57,680 bases of DNA from Burkholderiaceae bacterium (GCA_023266335.1 JAHFQJ010000012.1:1-57680); one strand, 5' to 3'; counted from the first letter of the stretch, positions 18,116 through 27,711 are shown. A program made the numbers and translations. The notes: generated from the letters alone by a model not told the origin.

Positions 18116-19222
18116 TTATCCGCTGGTAAAATCTGTATAATAATCTTGTATACATTTAGTCGTAATATTTAAAATGGAAATTACTTTATCATAGTGCATA
18201 CGGGTTGGACCAATTACACCAAGCGTGCCGATTAGATTATTATTTGTACTATCTGTACTAAACGGCATAGTTACCATGGAAATATTAGACGTTGCCTGAT
18301 TATCATAAGCAGCGGAAGAGTGTATTTTTTGATTATCTCCATTTTCCCCGCCAATAAATATACTTATGCCTTGAGCTTGGCTAAATTCATGTAGAAATTC
18401 TAATAATTCTTGTTTTTTATCAAATAAATTAAATAGCTGCTTTAGTTCCTGCATATTTTTAGATAAATCACCCGCAATTAGTTGACGCTCACCTGTAATG
18501 ACTAAATTATTCAGTTGATTAAGTTTTTGATTAATTAAAATAGCAGCTTGAGTTAGCTCTAAAATATGAGTTTGTAATTTGTTAATATCTTGAGTTAACC
18601 GTGTATGGACAGTAGAAATAGTTAAGCCATTACAATAATTATTAATAAACTGCACAGCTTCTGCTAACTCATTGGTATTATATTCTTTTTTAGTAGTAAA
18701 TATGTGATTTTGAATTTCGCCTGTTTTACTAATAAAAATCAGCAAAATTTTATGCGTACTCAATTTGACCAATTCCACCTGTTGTAATATTTCATCTTGA
18801 TATGGAGTGGATAAAACACAGGCATAAGAGGTAAGCTGTGCAATAACTTGGCTGGCGTGAGCTAAAGCTTGCTTAGGGCTAAGACTATCTTGTTTTAGCC
18901 CCTGCATTATTTCTTGTTTAATAATGTTTAAATTCTTGCCGTCAAGCTGGATATATTCTTGAGTATATTTTTCTTGATCGCAAATCAGCGAATTAACAAA
19001 TAAACGGTAGCCTTTAGCTGTGGGAACTTTGCCGCCTGAGGTATGGCGGCTGGTAACTAAACCTAAATTTTCTAATTCAGCCATAATATTTCTGATAGTT
19101 GCAGAAGAAATATCAAGACCTGCATGTTCAACCAAAATCTTTGAAGCCAAAGGCTGCCCTTCGGCAATAAAGCGTTCAATTAATGTTTTTAATAAATACT
19201 CAGAACGAAGGGGCAATGGCAT
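18116..19222 (-). CDS. hrcA: Heat-inducible transcription repressor HrcA
   Basis: The 368-residue protein begins with the winged-helix DNA-binding region typical of HrcA (SEYLLKTLIERFIAEGQPLA; SSATIRNIMAELENLGLVTS; HTSGGKVPTAKGYRLFVNSL). The C-terminal end has GTLGVIGPTRMHYDKVISIL. HrcA represses chaperone genes by binding CIRCE operators. It lies 12 bp downstream of recA, an unusual partner; no dnaK, grpE or groE gene and no CIRCE site is seen in the window. Probable read-through from recA. Confidence 0.9.
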   Translation of the reverse strand: MPLPLRSEYLLKTLIERFIAEGQPLASKILVEHAGLDISSATIRNIMAELENLGLVTSRHTSGGKVPTAKGYRLFVNSLICDQEKYTQEYIQLDGKNLNIIKQEIMQGLKQDSLSPKQALAHASQVIAQLTSYACVLSTPYQDEILQQVELVKLSTHKILLIFISKTGEIQNHIFTTKKEYNTNELAEAVQFINNYCNGLTISTVHTRLTQDINKLQTHILELTQAAILINQKLNQLNNLVITGERQLIAGDLSKNMQELKQLFNLFDKKQELLEFLHEFSQAQGISIFIGGENGDNQKIHSSAAYDNQATSNISMVTMPFSTDSTNNNLIGTLGVIGPTRMHYDKVISILNITTKCIQDYYTDFTSG

Positions 19223-19234
19223 ATGATAATATAT

Positions 19235-20320
19235 TTATACTTTATCTTCCTGCTTTTCCTTAGGTTCTTTTTTAGATTTTGGAGAAGGAACTATGTCGGC
19301 AGGTTTATTATTTTCTTGCTTATATATACCTACAGCTACTCTAACTTTATTCTCAATTTCTTGAGCTAAATTCGGATTTTGGCGTAAATATTCTCTTGAA
19401 TTATCTTTACCTTGCCCAATTTTATCACCCCCGTAGCTATACCAAGCTCCAGCTTTATCTACAATAGAATGCTCTACACCCAAATCAATAATTTCACCTA
19501 ATCTTGATATACCTTCATTATATAAAATATCAAATAATACCTCTTTAAATGGTGGAGAAACTTTGTTTTTTACAACTTTTACTTTAGTTTCTGAACCGAT
19601 AACTTCATCACCTTTACGGATTGCACCGGTGCGTCGTATATCTAAACGTACAGATGAATAGAATTTTAACGCATTACCGCCTGTGGTAGTTTCCGGACTT
19701 CCAAACATTACACCAATTTTCATACGAATTTGGTTAATGAATATAACTAGACAGTTAGTTCGTTTAATGCTTCCGGCTAATTTACGTAGGGCTTGGCTCA
19801 TTAAACGGGCTTGTAAACCTGGTAAACTATCGCCCATTTGTCCTTCAAGTTCAGCTTTGGGAACAAGTGCTGCTACTGAATCAATAACAATTAAATCAAT
19901 AGAGCCTGAACGAATCAGGGAATCAGTAATTTCTAAAGCCTGTTCGCCTGTATCCGGCTGAGAAATTAACAAATCTTTAATGTTGACGCCTAATTTTTCA
20001 GCGTATCTAACATCTAAAGCATGTTCTGCATCAATAAATGCACATATTCCGCCTAATTTTTGCATTTCAGCTACAACATGTAAAGTTAAAGTGGTTTTTC
20101 CAGAAGATTCCGGACCGTATATTTCAACAATTCTACCTCTTGGTAAACCACCTAAACCTAAAGCAATATCTAACCCAAGTGAACCTGTAGATACTGTTTG
20201 TATATCTTTTGCAATTTCATTATCCCCTAAACGCATAATAGAACCTTTGCCAAATTGTTTTTCAATTTGACTTAGAGCTGCGGCCAAGGCTTTTTGCTTA
20301 TTTTCTGATTGGTTTTCCAT
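19235..20320 (-). CDS. recA: DNA recombinase RecA
   Basis: The 361-residue recombinase has the Walker A loop GPESSGKTT at 69-77, Walker B-type [18 protein letters not shown], and loop segments [20 protein letters not shown]. It forms filaments on single-stranded DNA for recombination and SOS signalling. The C-terminus is Lys/Glu-rich and acidic as expected. No LexA box of the CTG-N10-CAG kind is visible in the 65 bases before the start, so SOS control is not evident. Confidence 0.97.
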   Translation of the reverse strand: MENQSENKQKALAAALSQIEKQFGKGSIMRLGDNEIAKDIQTVSTGSLGLDIALGLGGLPRGRIVEIYGPESSGKTTLTLHVVAEMQKLGGICAFIDAEHALDVRYAEKLGVNIKDLLISQPDTGEQALEITDSLIRSGSIDLIVIDSVAALVPKAELEGQMGDSLPGLQARLMSQALRKLAGSIKRTNCLVIFINQIRMKIGVMFGSPETTTGGNALKFYSSVRLDIRRTGAIRKGDEVIGSETKVKVVKNKVSPPFKEVLFDILYNEGISRLGEIIDLGVEHSIVDKAGAWYSYGGDKIGQGKDNSREYLRQNPNLAQEIENKVRVAVGIYKQENNKPADIVPSPKSKKEPKEKQEDKV

Positions 20321-20354
20321 ATGGTAGTGCCTATTGGGTTAGAATTATTAAAGT

Positions 20355-20360
20355 ATTATA
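20355..20360 (-). promoter_or_regulatory. Candidate -10 box of the recA promoter
   Basis: Read on the minus strand this is TATAAT, about 35 bases before the recA start. No good -35 hexamer lies 16-18 bases upstream (TTATAC at best), so the promoter is only tentative. Confidence 0.4.
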
Positions 20361-20385
20361 TCATAATACATAATTCAGTATAAAT

Positions 20386-21146
20386 TTATGCAGCTACATT
20401 TAATTTATCATTTAGAATGTCTGCTTCTTGTTCTAATGATGAATTATGATTTTGTGCTGCTGTACATATACCTAGTTCAATTCTTGCTAACTCCGCTACT
20501 GTATCATCTGAACTTCAGGATAACACAAAAACCGGCATTTTTTTTGAATATTCCAGCATTTTTTGTTTTATATTCGGAATACTAATTAAATTAGACACAT
20601 CATGAAGTAAAGTATGCTTGCTTTAGCTGCATTGAATGCAAATTCTACGTCTGTATCTCTATCGCCTGAATATATAAATAATATGCCTTGTTTTTGAAGA
20701 TTAAGATTTATTCCAAACATTTTTTGTATGCCGGAAACCAAATATGAAAAATATGGCTTAGCCTTATCTATAGCTCCGCGTTGTATTCCAAATAAATTAT
20801 CTTTAGAAATTAATCCGCCAAATAAATGATGTATTTTATCTAAATTTTCCTTAGTATTATTACTAATATAACCAAATACAAGATTAATTAAAAAAGTATC
20901 TTTAAATAAATCTATTTGTTGCATACCGGCTAAAATTCCCTGACGCAACGTTAATTCATGCACATAAATTCTATCAAAATTTTGTGTAACTAAGTTTTTG
21001 CCATTTTTTGGCCGGATATATTCTTGTAAATCCTTATTTTTTGCAAATGGCTTTTGCTGTTTTATAAAATCTATATAAGTTAAAATTCTGCCGCCATGTT
21101 CAAAATTAAATTTATTTTCGAATTCTTTTTCTGTTGCGCAGCCCAT
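20386..21146 (-). pseudogene. Decayed gene with a HAD-phosphatase-like motif
   Basis: The intact part (21146-20586, 186 residues) begins MGCATEKEFENKFNFEHGGR and reaches GDRDTDVEFAFNAAKA, which looks like motif IV of haloacid-dehalogenase-type phosphatases. A frameshift near 20605 shifts the continuation to another frame (DVSNLISIPNIKQKMLEYSK), which then meets a TGA complementary to 20515-20517. Beyond it the frame continues (DDTVAELARIELGICTAAQN) to the TAA at 20386-20388. The gene would have encoded about 250 residues. No other HAD motif is obvious, so the family is tentative. Confidence 0.5.
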
Positions 21147-21222
21147 TATTTTATTAATTTATTCGCTCAAGTATAGCAAATTTTTTGCTTATTGCTAACA
21201 GGTAATGCCGGCTGAATATTTA

Positions 21223-21262
21223 TTCCTGCTGCCTTGCCGTAAAATGAACTACAATGAGTATA
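21223..21262. repeat. Partial copy of dispersed element (family A)
   Basis: ATTCCTGCTGCCTTGCCGTA followed by AAATGAACTACAATGAGTATA matches, in reverse, the start of the copies at 14529 and 55731. It lies between two divergently transcribed genes; the other end is lost. Confidence 0.55.
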
Positions 21263-21344
21263 GGTGAAAAAAATTGCAAAAAAGATACATGTGGCTATAT
21301 ACTATAAAAAATATGAATTTGAGACAAAGCAAAAGTGGTAAATT

Positions 21345-22556
21345 ATGAATAATATGAAAAATATAGATGATAAAAGTTTAATGTCATTAACTTCTGTTGC
21401 TGTGTTAGGCGCTGGAGTAATGGGCAGTCAGATTGCTTTAGAACTAGCAAAATACGGGTATAAAATATTTTTATTCGATAAGTCCATCGAGCTGGCAGAA
21501 TTGGGGATAAATAAATCGATTTCAAATATTTCTCATAAAGAGCAAATCAATGGTATATTGAGTACAGAAATTTATAAAAATGCTTTAAATAATATTAATA
21601 ACTGTAATTATGATGATGATTTAAATAAATTAAAAAACTGTGAATTAGTTATAGAGGCCATTATTGAAAAGATAGAAGCAAAAGAAAAATTATATACAAT
21701 TATAAAGCCGTATCTCAATCAAAATACTGTATTGGCTAGCAACACATCCGGTTTAAGCATTAAAGAATTATCAAAATTTGCCCATAATCCAGAATTATTC
21801 TGCGGACTGCATTTTTTCAACCCGCCACGTCATTTACCATTAGTTGAATATATAAAAAGTGCTGAAAATAATCATAAATGTAATCATATTATACAAAATT
21901 TTCTAGCTAGAAAAGTGCATTTTAAATTTTTAAATGCGAAAGATACGCCAAATTTTATCGGCAATAAAATTGGATTCTTTGCTTGGTTAGCTGTGATTCA
22001 TACCAATAAAAAATTTAATTTGTCTCTGGAAATTGCAGATATATTAAGCGGTGAATTAATAGGAAGATCAAAATCAGCGACCTACCGCACAGCTGATATT
22101 GTAGGGTTAGATGTAGTAAAACATGTGATTGAAACAATGCAGAATATCCAAGATGATAAATTTAAAAATTGGTATTCTATGCCGGAAAGTTTAGAATTAT
22201 TGATTAGCAAAAATTATTTGGGGCAAAAATCTAAAAAAGGATTTTATACTAAAGATGAAAATAATAATATTTTAGTGTGGGATAATTCTAACAACAGCAC
22301 AGATATAAACTATACAAAAATAAAAGATGCGTATAAAGAAATTGACAAACAAACATTGTCTATTTTAGAAATGGAAATAGATTTATCAGATAAATTATTA
22401 AAATTAAAAAATATACCACATCAGCATGCACAATTTGTTGTACAAATTGTAACCATAGTTAGAGATTATATTGATTATCATCAAGATGATATTTGCTATG
22501 ATAAAGAAGATGTTATGAAAGCTATGAAATACGGGTTTGGCTGGCAGTATATTTAG
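21345..22556 (+). CDS. 3-hydroxyacyl-CoA dehydrogenase, lacking an enoyl-CoA hydratase domain
   Basis: The 403-residue protein has the NAD-binding Rossmann motif GAGVMGSQIA at 22-31, the helix ELVIEAIIEKIEAKEKLY, SNTSGLSIKEL and the catalytic-His region LHFFNPPRHLPLVEYI. A C-terminal 3-HCDH-like region (GNKIGFFAWLAV; SKKGFY) follows. Such enzymes oxidise 3-hydroxyacyl-CoA in beta-oxidation. Most betaproteobacterial relatives I know carry an additional hydratase domain and approach 800 residues; this one ends early with a divergent tail. A terminator hairpin lies about 90 bp downstream, so this appears to be a complete transcription unit. No other fatty-acid oxidation gene is near. Confidence 0.75.
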   Translation: MNNMKNIDDKSLMSLTSVAVLGAGVMGSQIALELAKYGYKIFLFDKSIELAELGINKSISNISHKEQINGILSTEIYKNALNNINNCNYDDDLNKLKNCELVIEAIIEKIEAKEKLYTIIKPYLNQNTVLASNTSGLSIKELSKFAHNPELFCGLHFFNPPRHLPLVEYIKSAENNHKCNHIIQNFLARKVHFKFLNAKDTPNFIGNKIGFFAWLAVIHTNKKFNLSLEIADILSGELIGRSKSATYRTADIVGLDVVKHVIETMQNIQDDKFKNWYSMPESLELLISKNYLGQKSKKGFYTKDENNNILVWDNSNNSTDINYTKIKDAYKEIDKQTLSILEMEIDLSDKLLKLKNIPHQHAQFVVQIVTIVRDYIDYHQDDICYDKEDVMKAMKYGFGWQYI

Positions 22557-22643
22557 TTTAATCTCTCTAAGGGTTGAATTTCCCGCCTCTCGAGGCTTAA
22601 AATAATAAATATAATTAAATGAGTTTAGTATGAGATTAAGTAC

Positions 22644-22668
22644 AAAGGAGCTTTACGCTCCTTTTTTA
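22644..22668 (+). terminator. Rho-independent terminator
   Basis: Perfect 8-bp stem AAAGGAGC/GCTCCTTT around a 5-base loop, followed by a run of T. It is placed to end transcription of the 3-hydroxyacyl-CoA dehydrogenase gene. Confidence 0.8.
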
Positions 22669-22707
22669 TTTACCTTGTGAAATAAATATAATTATTTATT
22701 AAGTATA

Positions 22708-23007
22708 TTATCCAGCTACAGGTTCTTTTTTATCTAGTGATGATGTAGATTCTTTACTTTGTTGAGAATTAACATCTATACAATCAATCACAAATCTATG
22801 AGTACTATTATTTTTATTTAGCCATTCTGATGCTTTTTTAGCACCATCTGCATTATTTTCAAAACTAGGAATAGATTCTTGCTTAAATCCACCTTTAGAA
22901 ACATATTCTGCAACCGCTTTGTTCAAATCTGGTACATTTGAATTATTAGTATTTTTTGCTGGATTTGTAATATCTGATTGGTTAATGTTAAATTTGTAAT
23001 TTGTCAT
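22708..23007 (-). CDS. Hypothetical small polar protein
   Basis: A 99-residue protein rich in Asn, Ser and Lys, with no membrane segment or signal peptide (MTNYKFNINQSDITNPAKNT at the start; SEWLNKNNSTHRFVIDCIDV later). GGAAG lies about 5 bases before its ATG. It stands alone between convergent and divergent neighbours. No family recognised. Such low-complexity small proteins recur in this window. Confidence 0.5.
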   Translation of the reverse strand: MTNYKFNINQSDITNPAKNTNNSNVPDLNKAVAEYVSKGGFKQESIPSFENNADGAKKASEWLNKNNSTHRFVIDCIDVNSQQSKESTSSLDKKEPVAG

Positions 23008-23280
23008 TGTTTACTTCCTTTTATAAAGTAATACCAGTATGTTCCTTTAAATTAAAAAATACAACCATTAATTTTATATTTATTCAAAATATGATGAATA
23101 TCAAATATCTTTTATCAGTTAAGTCTATTAAAAATGCACTTGTAAACAATATTTATATTTATTCATTCCAAATGTTAAACACATTCTTACGTAGTTGTCA
23201 TTACCAATATGTAGTTTATATGTAAAGTTGAACTTGTCTTATTTGCATTTGCTCTGTTTTTCTATTGCATGTAGTCATGA

Positions 23281-23439
23281 CGGCTTACAAATTATACGCC
23301 AAAAACCCGTAAACCTTATACCAAAGCTAAAAAAGATGCGATGGCAAGTAATAATTTACAAATACGTGATCTGAGAGCAAAAGCAGGTACAGATAAAGAA
23401 AATATCTTGGGTTTAGAAAGTGCAAAACAACAATTTTGA
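23281..23439 (+). pseudogene. Short gene remnant without a start
   Basis: An open frame without a clear start runs from 23281 to the TGA at 23437-23439. It encodes a basic, helix-rich peptide (KTRKPYTKAKKDAMASNNLQ; RAKAGTDKENILGLESAKQQ). Composition looks coding, but the piece is too short to assign. It may be the tail of a lost gene. Confidence 0.25.
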
Positions 23440-23501
23440 CATGCATCTATAAAAATAACAACTTGCGAAACAAACAAAATATATGGAACAATAATTTTCA
23501 C

Positions 23502-23578
23502 TGGCCTGCCCAAAGGGATTCGAACCCCTGACCCTCGGCTTAGAAGGCCGATGCTCTATCCAGCTGAGCTATAGGCAG
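23502..23578 (-). tRNA. tRNA-Arg (anticodon TCT)
   Basis: A 77-base cloverleaf on the minus strand. Acceptor CTGCCTA pairs with TGGGCAG, the D arm is GCTC/GAGC, the anticodon loop is CTTCTAA with TCT, and the T-arm has GGTTCGAAT. The discriminator is G, and CCA is encoded. It reads AGA codons, common in AT-rich genomes. Confidence 0.95.
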
Positions 23579-23613
23579 ACTGAAATTTAAATATATGAGA
23601 ATTTTAGATATGA

Positions 23614-23690
23614 TGGTCGGGGCGAAAGGATTCGAACCTTCGACCCTCTGATCCCAAATCAGATGCGCTACCAGGCTGCGCTACGCCCCG
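23614..23690 (-). tRNA. tRNA-Pro (anticodon TGG)
   Basis: A 77-base cloverleaf on the minus strand. Acceptor CGGGGCG pairs with CGCCCCG, the D arm is GCGC/GCGC, the anticodon loop is TTTGGGA with TGG, and the T-arm has GGTTCGAAT. The discriminator is A, and CCA is encoded. It lies 35 bp upstream of tRNA-Arg on the same strand, so the two are probably transcribed together. Confidence 0.95.
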
Positions 23691-23775
23691 AACATTGTGT
23701 AATTATATTAGAAACAAAGATATTTGTAAATACCTTTGTTTACCCGTGTGTCTATTTGTTTATTTTTTGCCAATT

Positions 23776-24537
23776 TTAGCGATAAGAGTGCCCAGTTCTT
23801 CTTGAGCCAGCCTTGGATATTGAATCGTCAGGGACTATGCTGTCGTTGTCGTTGCATACATGACTACTAATCGGTGGAGGCACCCTAGATGCTCCATGTT
23901 TTCTGAGTGCCTGTTTTCTTAAATCCTCGGGGCGGGCTGTTCTATCAGTTTGGTGTGAAGCGGTCGATGATCTGCTTCCTTCTATTCCTAATCTTGAGTT
24001 TCTCTTCATTGCAGCCCCACCTGCAGTAAATCCTGTTCTATCGCTAGCTACAGAATGTGCTGGGGTTAAGCCTTGTTTTTTAGCAGCTTGAAGTGCTTTT
24101 TTTTGAGTTGAATAAACGGTGCTGGCTGGCGGCGGCGGCATCAAAGCTGGATAAGGTCCTTGTTGTGATGATACTATGCTTCCAGCTTCAATATATCCAT
24201 ATCCTGAAGGAGATCGAGCATATCTTTTTGCTAGGCAACCGCATTGATTAAGCATCACAGTGTTCGAATTATCATGTTTCATTTCAGCATAACCATTTTG
24301 TGCTCCACAGCTATAGCACGTATTATTTCTAAGATTTGTAATTTGTGTACCGGAGGGCAAACTAGCCATTTGTGAGCCTACTCTTACTTGTTGATTAGCT
24401 GATGATAACCTGCTTAAACCGCCATATACCCCGCCATGCTCCAAGCAGCGTGTATCACCTAGTTCAGCTATAGCATTACATATTATAAGCCTATGATCAC
24501 TAGGATTTTTACCAAATACTTTAGTGCATAATGTCAT
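23776..24537 (-). CDS. Unknown protein with a Cys-rich zinc-finger-like motif and Pro-rich segment
   Basis: A 253-residue protein, read from the ATG at 24537 because AAAGGA lies about 8 bases before it; the frame could extend ten codons upstream without such a site. Its middle contains CYSCGAQNG and then NQCGCLAKR, a CxxC...CxC arrangement that could bind zinc. Two cysteines and a His ([17 protein letters not shown]) precede it. A PPPP run follows, and the last 80 residues are basic and Ser/Arg-rich. No signal peptide. The composition is unlike housekeeping neighbours and would suit a secreted effector, but there is no recognised domain. Confidence 0.5.
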   Translation of the reverse strand: MTLCTKVFGKNPSDHRLIICNAIAELGDTRCLEHGGVYGGLSRLSSANQQVRVGSQMASLPSGTQITNLRNNTCYSCGAQNGYAEMKHDNSNTVMLNQCGCLAKRYARSPSGYGYIEAGSIVSSQQGPYPALMPPPPASTVYSTQKKALQAAKKQGLTPAHSVASDRTGFTAGGAAMKRNSRLGIEGSRSSTASHQTDRTARPEDLRKQALRKHGASRVPPPISSHVCNDNDSIVPDDSISKAGSRRTGHSYR

Positions 24538-24567
24538 AATAAATCCTTTCAATTGGTTTAAAATCAA

Positions 24568-24799
24568 AGAATAAACATTCTATTTTTTTAAATACTTTAT
24601 TATATTAAATAACTACCTTATACAATAAATATTAATTAATAGCTTGTTTAATCAGAAAATAAATTAAAATTTCAATATTAACAGATAAAGTTTACATAAA
24701 TTAAATATGTAAGTAAAGACTTATTAACATAAAATTGTTTTTTATAACAAAAAAATATAATTTACTATAAAAATATATAATCCCTGCATGAATTACTAT
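24568..24799. other. AT-rich gene-free stretch upstream of rpsO
   Basis: Between the divergent Cys-rich protein gene and the rpsO promoter. It is almost all A and T with no open frame of note. It presumably holds the promoter of the minus-strand gene; I see no clear motif. Confidence 0.3.
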
Positions 24800-24828
24800 T
24801 TGGTAAACATGCATAATTATGTTACAAT
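24800..24828 (+). promoter_or_regulatory. Sigma70-type promoter upstream of rpsO
   Basis: TTGGTA (24800-24805) and TACAAT (24823-24828) are separated by exactly 17 bases. The expected start of transcription is about 24835. It drives the leader described next and probably rpsO. Confidence 0.6.
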
Positions 24829-24834
24829 CATGCA

Positions 24835-24894
24835 GTGAGATGAGCCTTCACTGAGTTGAATATGTATTTTTCTGGAATACATATTAGTTTTTTT
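24835..24894 (+). ncRNA. Candidate small RNA or attenuated leader of rpsO
   Basis: From the predicted start, about 60 bases contain a small AGTGA/TCACT hairpin and then a perfect 10-bp stem (AATATGTATT/AATACATATT, 24859-24885). The stem is followed by seven T (24888-24894), the classic form of an intrinsic terminator. The terminator lies 82 bases before the rpsO start. It could end a small RNA, or act as an attenuator in the rpsO leader. Both readings are inference; the hairpin and T-run are visible. Confidence 0.5.
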
Positions 24895-24976
24895 AATATG
24901 GTTGTTTTATATTCTATTCTATATAAAGTATTAGGCTGAATTTTAACGGCTTATACAACCGCAAGCAGGAATTGAA

Positions 24977-25240
24977 ATGAGTAATATCAATAAACAAGAA
25001 ATCGTTGAAAAATTTGGACGAGATGCTAAAGATACAGGCAGTTCGGAAGTTCAAGTTGCTTTGTTAAGCTCTAGAATAAGCTATTTAACAGGGCATTTTA
25101 AAGAGCATAAAAAAGATCATCATGGGCGTCGTGGTCTTTTAAAAATGGTAAGTAAAAGACGTAAATTATTAGACTATTTAAAAGGTCAGGATATTACCCG
25201 CTATAAAGCTATTATTGAAGCTTTAGGTTTACGTAAGTAA
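24977..25240 (+). CDS. rpsO: 30S ribosomal protein S15
   Basis: The 87-residue protein matches S15 over its length ([60 protein letters not shown]). It binds 16S rRNA in the central domain of the small subunit and often represses its own message. It is followed by its own terminator and then pnp, the usual gene order. Confidence 0.97.
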   Translation: MSNINKQEIVEKFGRDAKDTGSSEVQVALLSSRISYLTGHFKEHKKDHHGRRGLLKMVSKRRKLLDYLKGQDITRYKAIIEALGLRK

Positions 25241-25266
25241 TATAACATTATTTACTAACAAAATAC

Positions 25267-25306
25267 GCATGCTCATAATAAAAAATTATAGGCATGCTTT
25301 TTTTTT
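25267..25306 (+). terminator. Terminator after rpsO
   Basis: GCATGC...GCATGC stem, extended by a further AT-rich pairing region with a mismatch, followed by a long run of T. Placed 26 bases after the rpsO stop. Confidence 0.8.
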
Positions 25307-25353
25307 AATGTTCAGCTTGATGTAACTTTAAAGCAACGTCTAATTATAAATAG

Positions 25354-25407
25354 TGTCATTCTATATAATGTTATGTAAGACTATATCTGATATTAAATAG
25401 AATGGCA
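25354..25407 (+). promoter_or_regulatory. Hairpin in the pnp leader, possible RNase III site
   Basis: TGTCATTCTAT (25354-25364) pairs with ATAGAATGGCA (25397-25407), an 11-bp stem with one G-U pair and a large loop, about 90 bases before the pnp start. Leaders of pnp in enterobacteria carry such an RNase III-cleaved hairpin for autoregulation; equivalence here is inference. Confidence 0.45.
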
Positions 25408-25494
25408 TTTAAGCTAAATTCTTTATGATTAGTAATGTTGATGAATGTATTCATAAAGTTGAACTTCAATCATAAATAACAGGAAAAATATAAT

Positions 25495-27711
25495 ATGCAG
25501 CATTTTAACAAACAAGAAAAAACTTTTACCTTAGGGCAGCACACTATTACTCTGGAAACAGGGGAAATTGCAAGGCAAGCTGACGGAGCTGTATTAGTAT
25601 CGATGGAAGGTACAGTATTACTAGCAACTGTTGTAGCATCAAAAAAAGCCAAAGAAGGACAAGATTTTTTCCCTTTGACTGTAGATTATTTAGAAAAAGC
25701 ATATGCTGCAGGTAAAATTCCAGGCGGATATATCAAAAGAGAAACAAAACCAAGCAATGCAGAAGTTTTAACGGCAAGACTTATCGATAGACCTATTAGA
25801 CCATTATTTCCTGAAGGTTTTTATAATGAAGTACAAATTGTAATTCATGTATTATCTGTAAATACGGATATAAATACAGATATTCTTGCAATGATAGGTG
25901 CTTCTGCTGCGTTAGCTCTTTCTGGAATTCCATTTTGCGGACCTATTGGTGCATCACGTGTTGGTTATATCAACGGTGAATATGTGCTTAATCCGAATAA
26001 ATCACAGCAAAAAGAAAGCACGTTAGATTTAGTTGTGGCTGGAAATAAAAATGCTGTGCTAATGGTAGAAGCCCAAGCTAATCAATTAAGTGAAGATATA
26101 GTGCTTAGTGCTATTAACTACGGACATGAGCAAATGCAGACTGCAATTCAAGCTATTGAAGAATTTACTGCTCAAGCTGGAAAACCTGAATGGGAATGGC
26201 AAGCTTCTGCTAAAAACCATGCATTAATTGAAAAAATTTCTTCAATTGTAAAACAAGATTTAGAGCAGGCTTATGCAATCACTCAAAAGCAGGAGCGTAG
26301 CCAATCTATTGAAGTCGCATATGAAAAAATTAAACAGTATTTTGCTGGACAAAACCAAATTGAAAATGCTGAATTTAGTTCAATTCCATCAAATGATATA
26401 AATCAAATCATGTTTGATTTAGAGGCTAATATTGTAAGGCAAAAAATCTTAAACGGCGAGCCGCGTATTGATGGACGAGACACAAGAACCGTAAGACCTA
26501 TTAGTATACGTAATCAGGTTCTGCCGCGTACTCATGGCAGTGCTTTATTCACTAGAGGTGAAACTCAAGCCTTAGTTATTACAACTTTGGGTACTAGAAA
26601 TGATGAGCAAGTTAGCGATTCAATTTATGGCGATTCACGTGAAAGATTCATGCTTCACTATAATATGCCGCCATTTGCAACAGGAGAAGTGGGCAGAGTA
26701 GGTGCGCCAAAGCGCAGAGAAATTGGGCATGGGCGTTTAGCTTTGCTTGCTTTAGAAATAGTATTGCCAAAACCGGAAGATTTTCCTTACACCATGCGTG
26801 TAGTCTCTGAAATTACTGAATCAAACGGTTCTTCATCAATGGCTTCGGTTTGCGGAGGATGTATAGCATTATTAGATGCAGGCGTGCCGTTAAAGCAGCA
26901 TGTGGCTGGTGTAGCAATGGGGTTAATTTTAGACGGAAATAAATTTGCTGTTCTTACAGATATTCTGGGTGATGAAGACCATTTAGGTGATATGGATTTT
27001 AAAGTAGCAGGTACATCAGATGGGATTACCGCTTTACAGATGGATATTAAAGTTCAAGGGATTACCAAAGAAATTATGCAGGTTGCTTTGGCTCAAGCTA
27101 AAGAAGGGCGTATGCATATTTTAGGCATTATGCAGGAAGCTTTATCTGGTTACCGTACTGAATTATCAGAACATGCACCGCGTATGGTTAAAATTAGTGT
27201 TCATCCGGATAAAATCCGTGATTTAATCGGTAAAGGCGGTAGTAATATTCAGGCATTAACTAAAGAAACTAATACAAAAATTGATATTACAGAAGATGGT
27301 GAGGTAACTATATCTTCTAACGATGCAGCTGGATTAGAAGAAGCTAAAAAACGTATTTTATCTTTAAGTATAGATATTGAAACAGGTAAAATTTATACTG
27401 GTACCGTATTACAAATTTTGGATTTTGGTGCTGTAATTGAATTAATTGAGGGAACAGGTAAAACAGGGCTATTACATATTTCAGAAATTTCTAAAGAAAG
27501 AATCCGTAATATTAGAACTTATTTAGGCGAAGGGCAAAAAGTCAATGTTAAAGTTGTACAAAAAGATGAAGAAAAAAATAGAATCCGCTTAACTATGAAA
27601 GATGTGGAGCAGCCGTTATCTCTTCAAACTTATATGCAGGAGCAAGTTGAACAGCAGCAACAGCATGCTGCAGAACAAGATTCACATAGCATGCAACAAC
27701 AGCAGCAGTAG
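25495..27711 (+). CDS. pnp: Polyribonucleotide nucleotidyltransferase (PNPase)
   Basis: The 738-residue protein has the two RNase PH cores ([20 protein letters not shown] in the first; [20 protein letters not shown] in the second), the KH domain ([20 protein letters not shown]) and the S1 domain ([15 protein letters not shown]). It degrades RNA phosphorolytically from the 3' end and is a partner in the degradosome. The tail is a Gln/His-rich run. Its position after rpsO is typical. Confidence 0.97.
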   Translation: MQHFNKQEKTFTLGQHTITLETGEIARQADGAVLVSMEGTVLLATVVASKKAKEGQDFFPLTVDYLEKAYAAGKIPGGYIKRETKPSNAEVLTARLIDRPIRPLFPEGFYNEVQIVIHVLSVNTDINTDILAMIGASAALALSGIPFCGPIGASRVGYINGEYVLNPNKSQQKESTLDLVVAGNKNAVLMVEAQANQLSEDIVLSAINYGHEQMQTAIQAIEEFTAQAGKPEWEWQASAKNHALIEKISSIVKQDLEQAYAITQKQERSQSIEVAYEKIKQYFAGQNQIENAEFSSIPSNDINQIMFDLEANIVRQKILNGEPRIDGRDTRTVRPISIRNQVLPRTHGSALFTRGETQALVITTLGTRNDEQVSDSIYGDSRERFMLHYNMPPFATGEVGRVGAPKRREIGHGRLALLALEIVLPKPEDFPYTMRVVSEITESNGSSSMASVCGGCIALLDAGVPLKQHVAGVAMGLILDGNKFAVLTDILGDEDHLGDMDFKVAGTSDGITALQMDIKVQGITKEIMQVALAQAKEGRMHILGIMQEALSGYRTELSEHAPRMVKISVHPDKIRDLIGKGGSNIQALTKETNTKIDITEDGEVTISSNDAAGLEEAKKRILSLSIDIETGKIYTGTVLQILDFGAVIELIEGTGKTGLLHISEISKERIRNIRTYLGEGQKVNVKVVQKDEEKNRIRLTMKDVEQPLSLQTYMQEQVEQQQQHAAEQDSHSMQQQQQ

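Noticed and set aside
17952-18155. Open frame of 67 residues on the minus strand after hrcA
   Set aside because: Covers a degenerate palindromic repeat and overlaps the end of hrcA; composition is not protein-like.
20321-20390. LexA box ahead of recA
   Set aside because: I looked for CTG-N10-CAG near the recA start and found CTG without a matching CAG at the right spacing.
20388-20585. Open frame of 65 residues on the plus strand
   Set aside because: Antisense to the frameshifted end of the HAD-like pseudogene, which explains its openness.
23001-23225. Open frame of 74 residues on the plus strand
   Set aside because: Very AT-rich, no ribosome binding site, and it begins inside the start of the convergently placed small gene. 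Probably chance.
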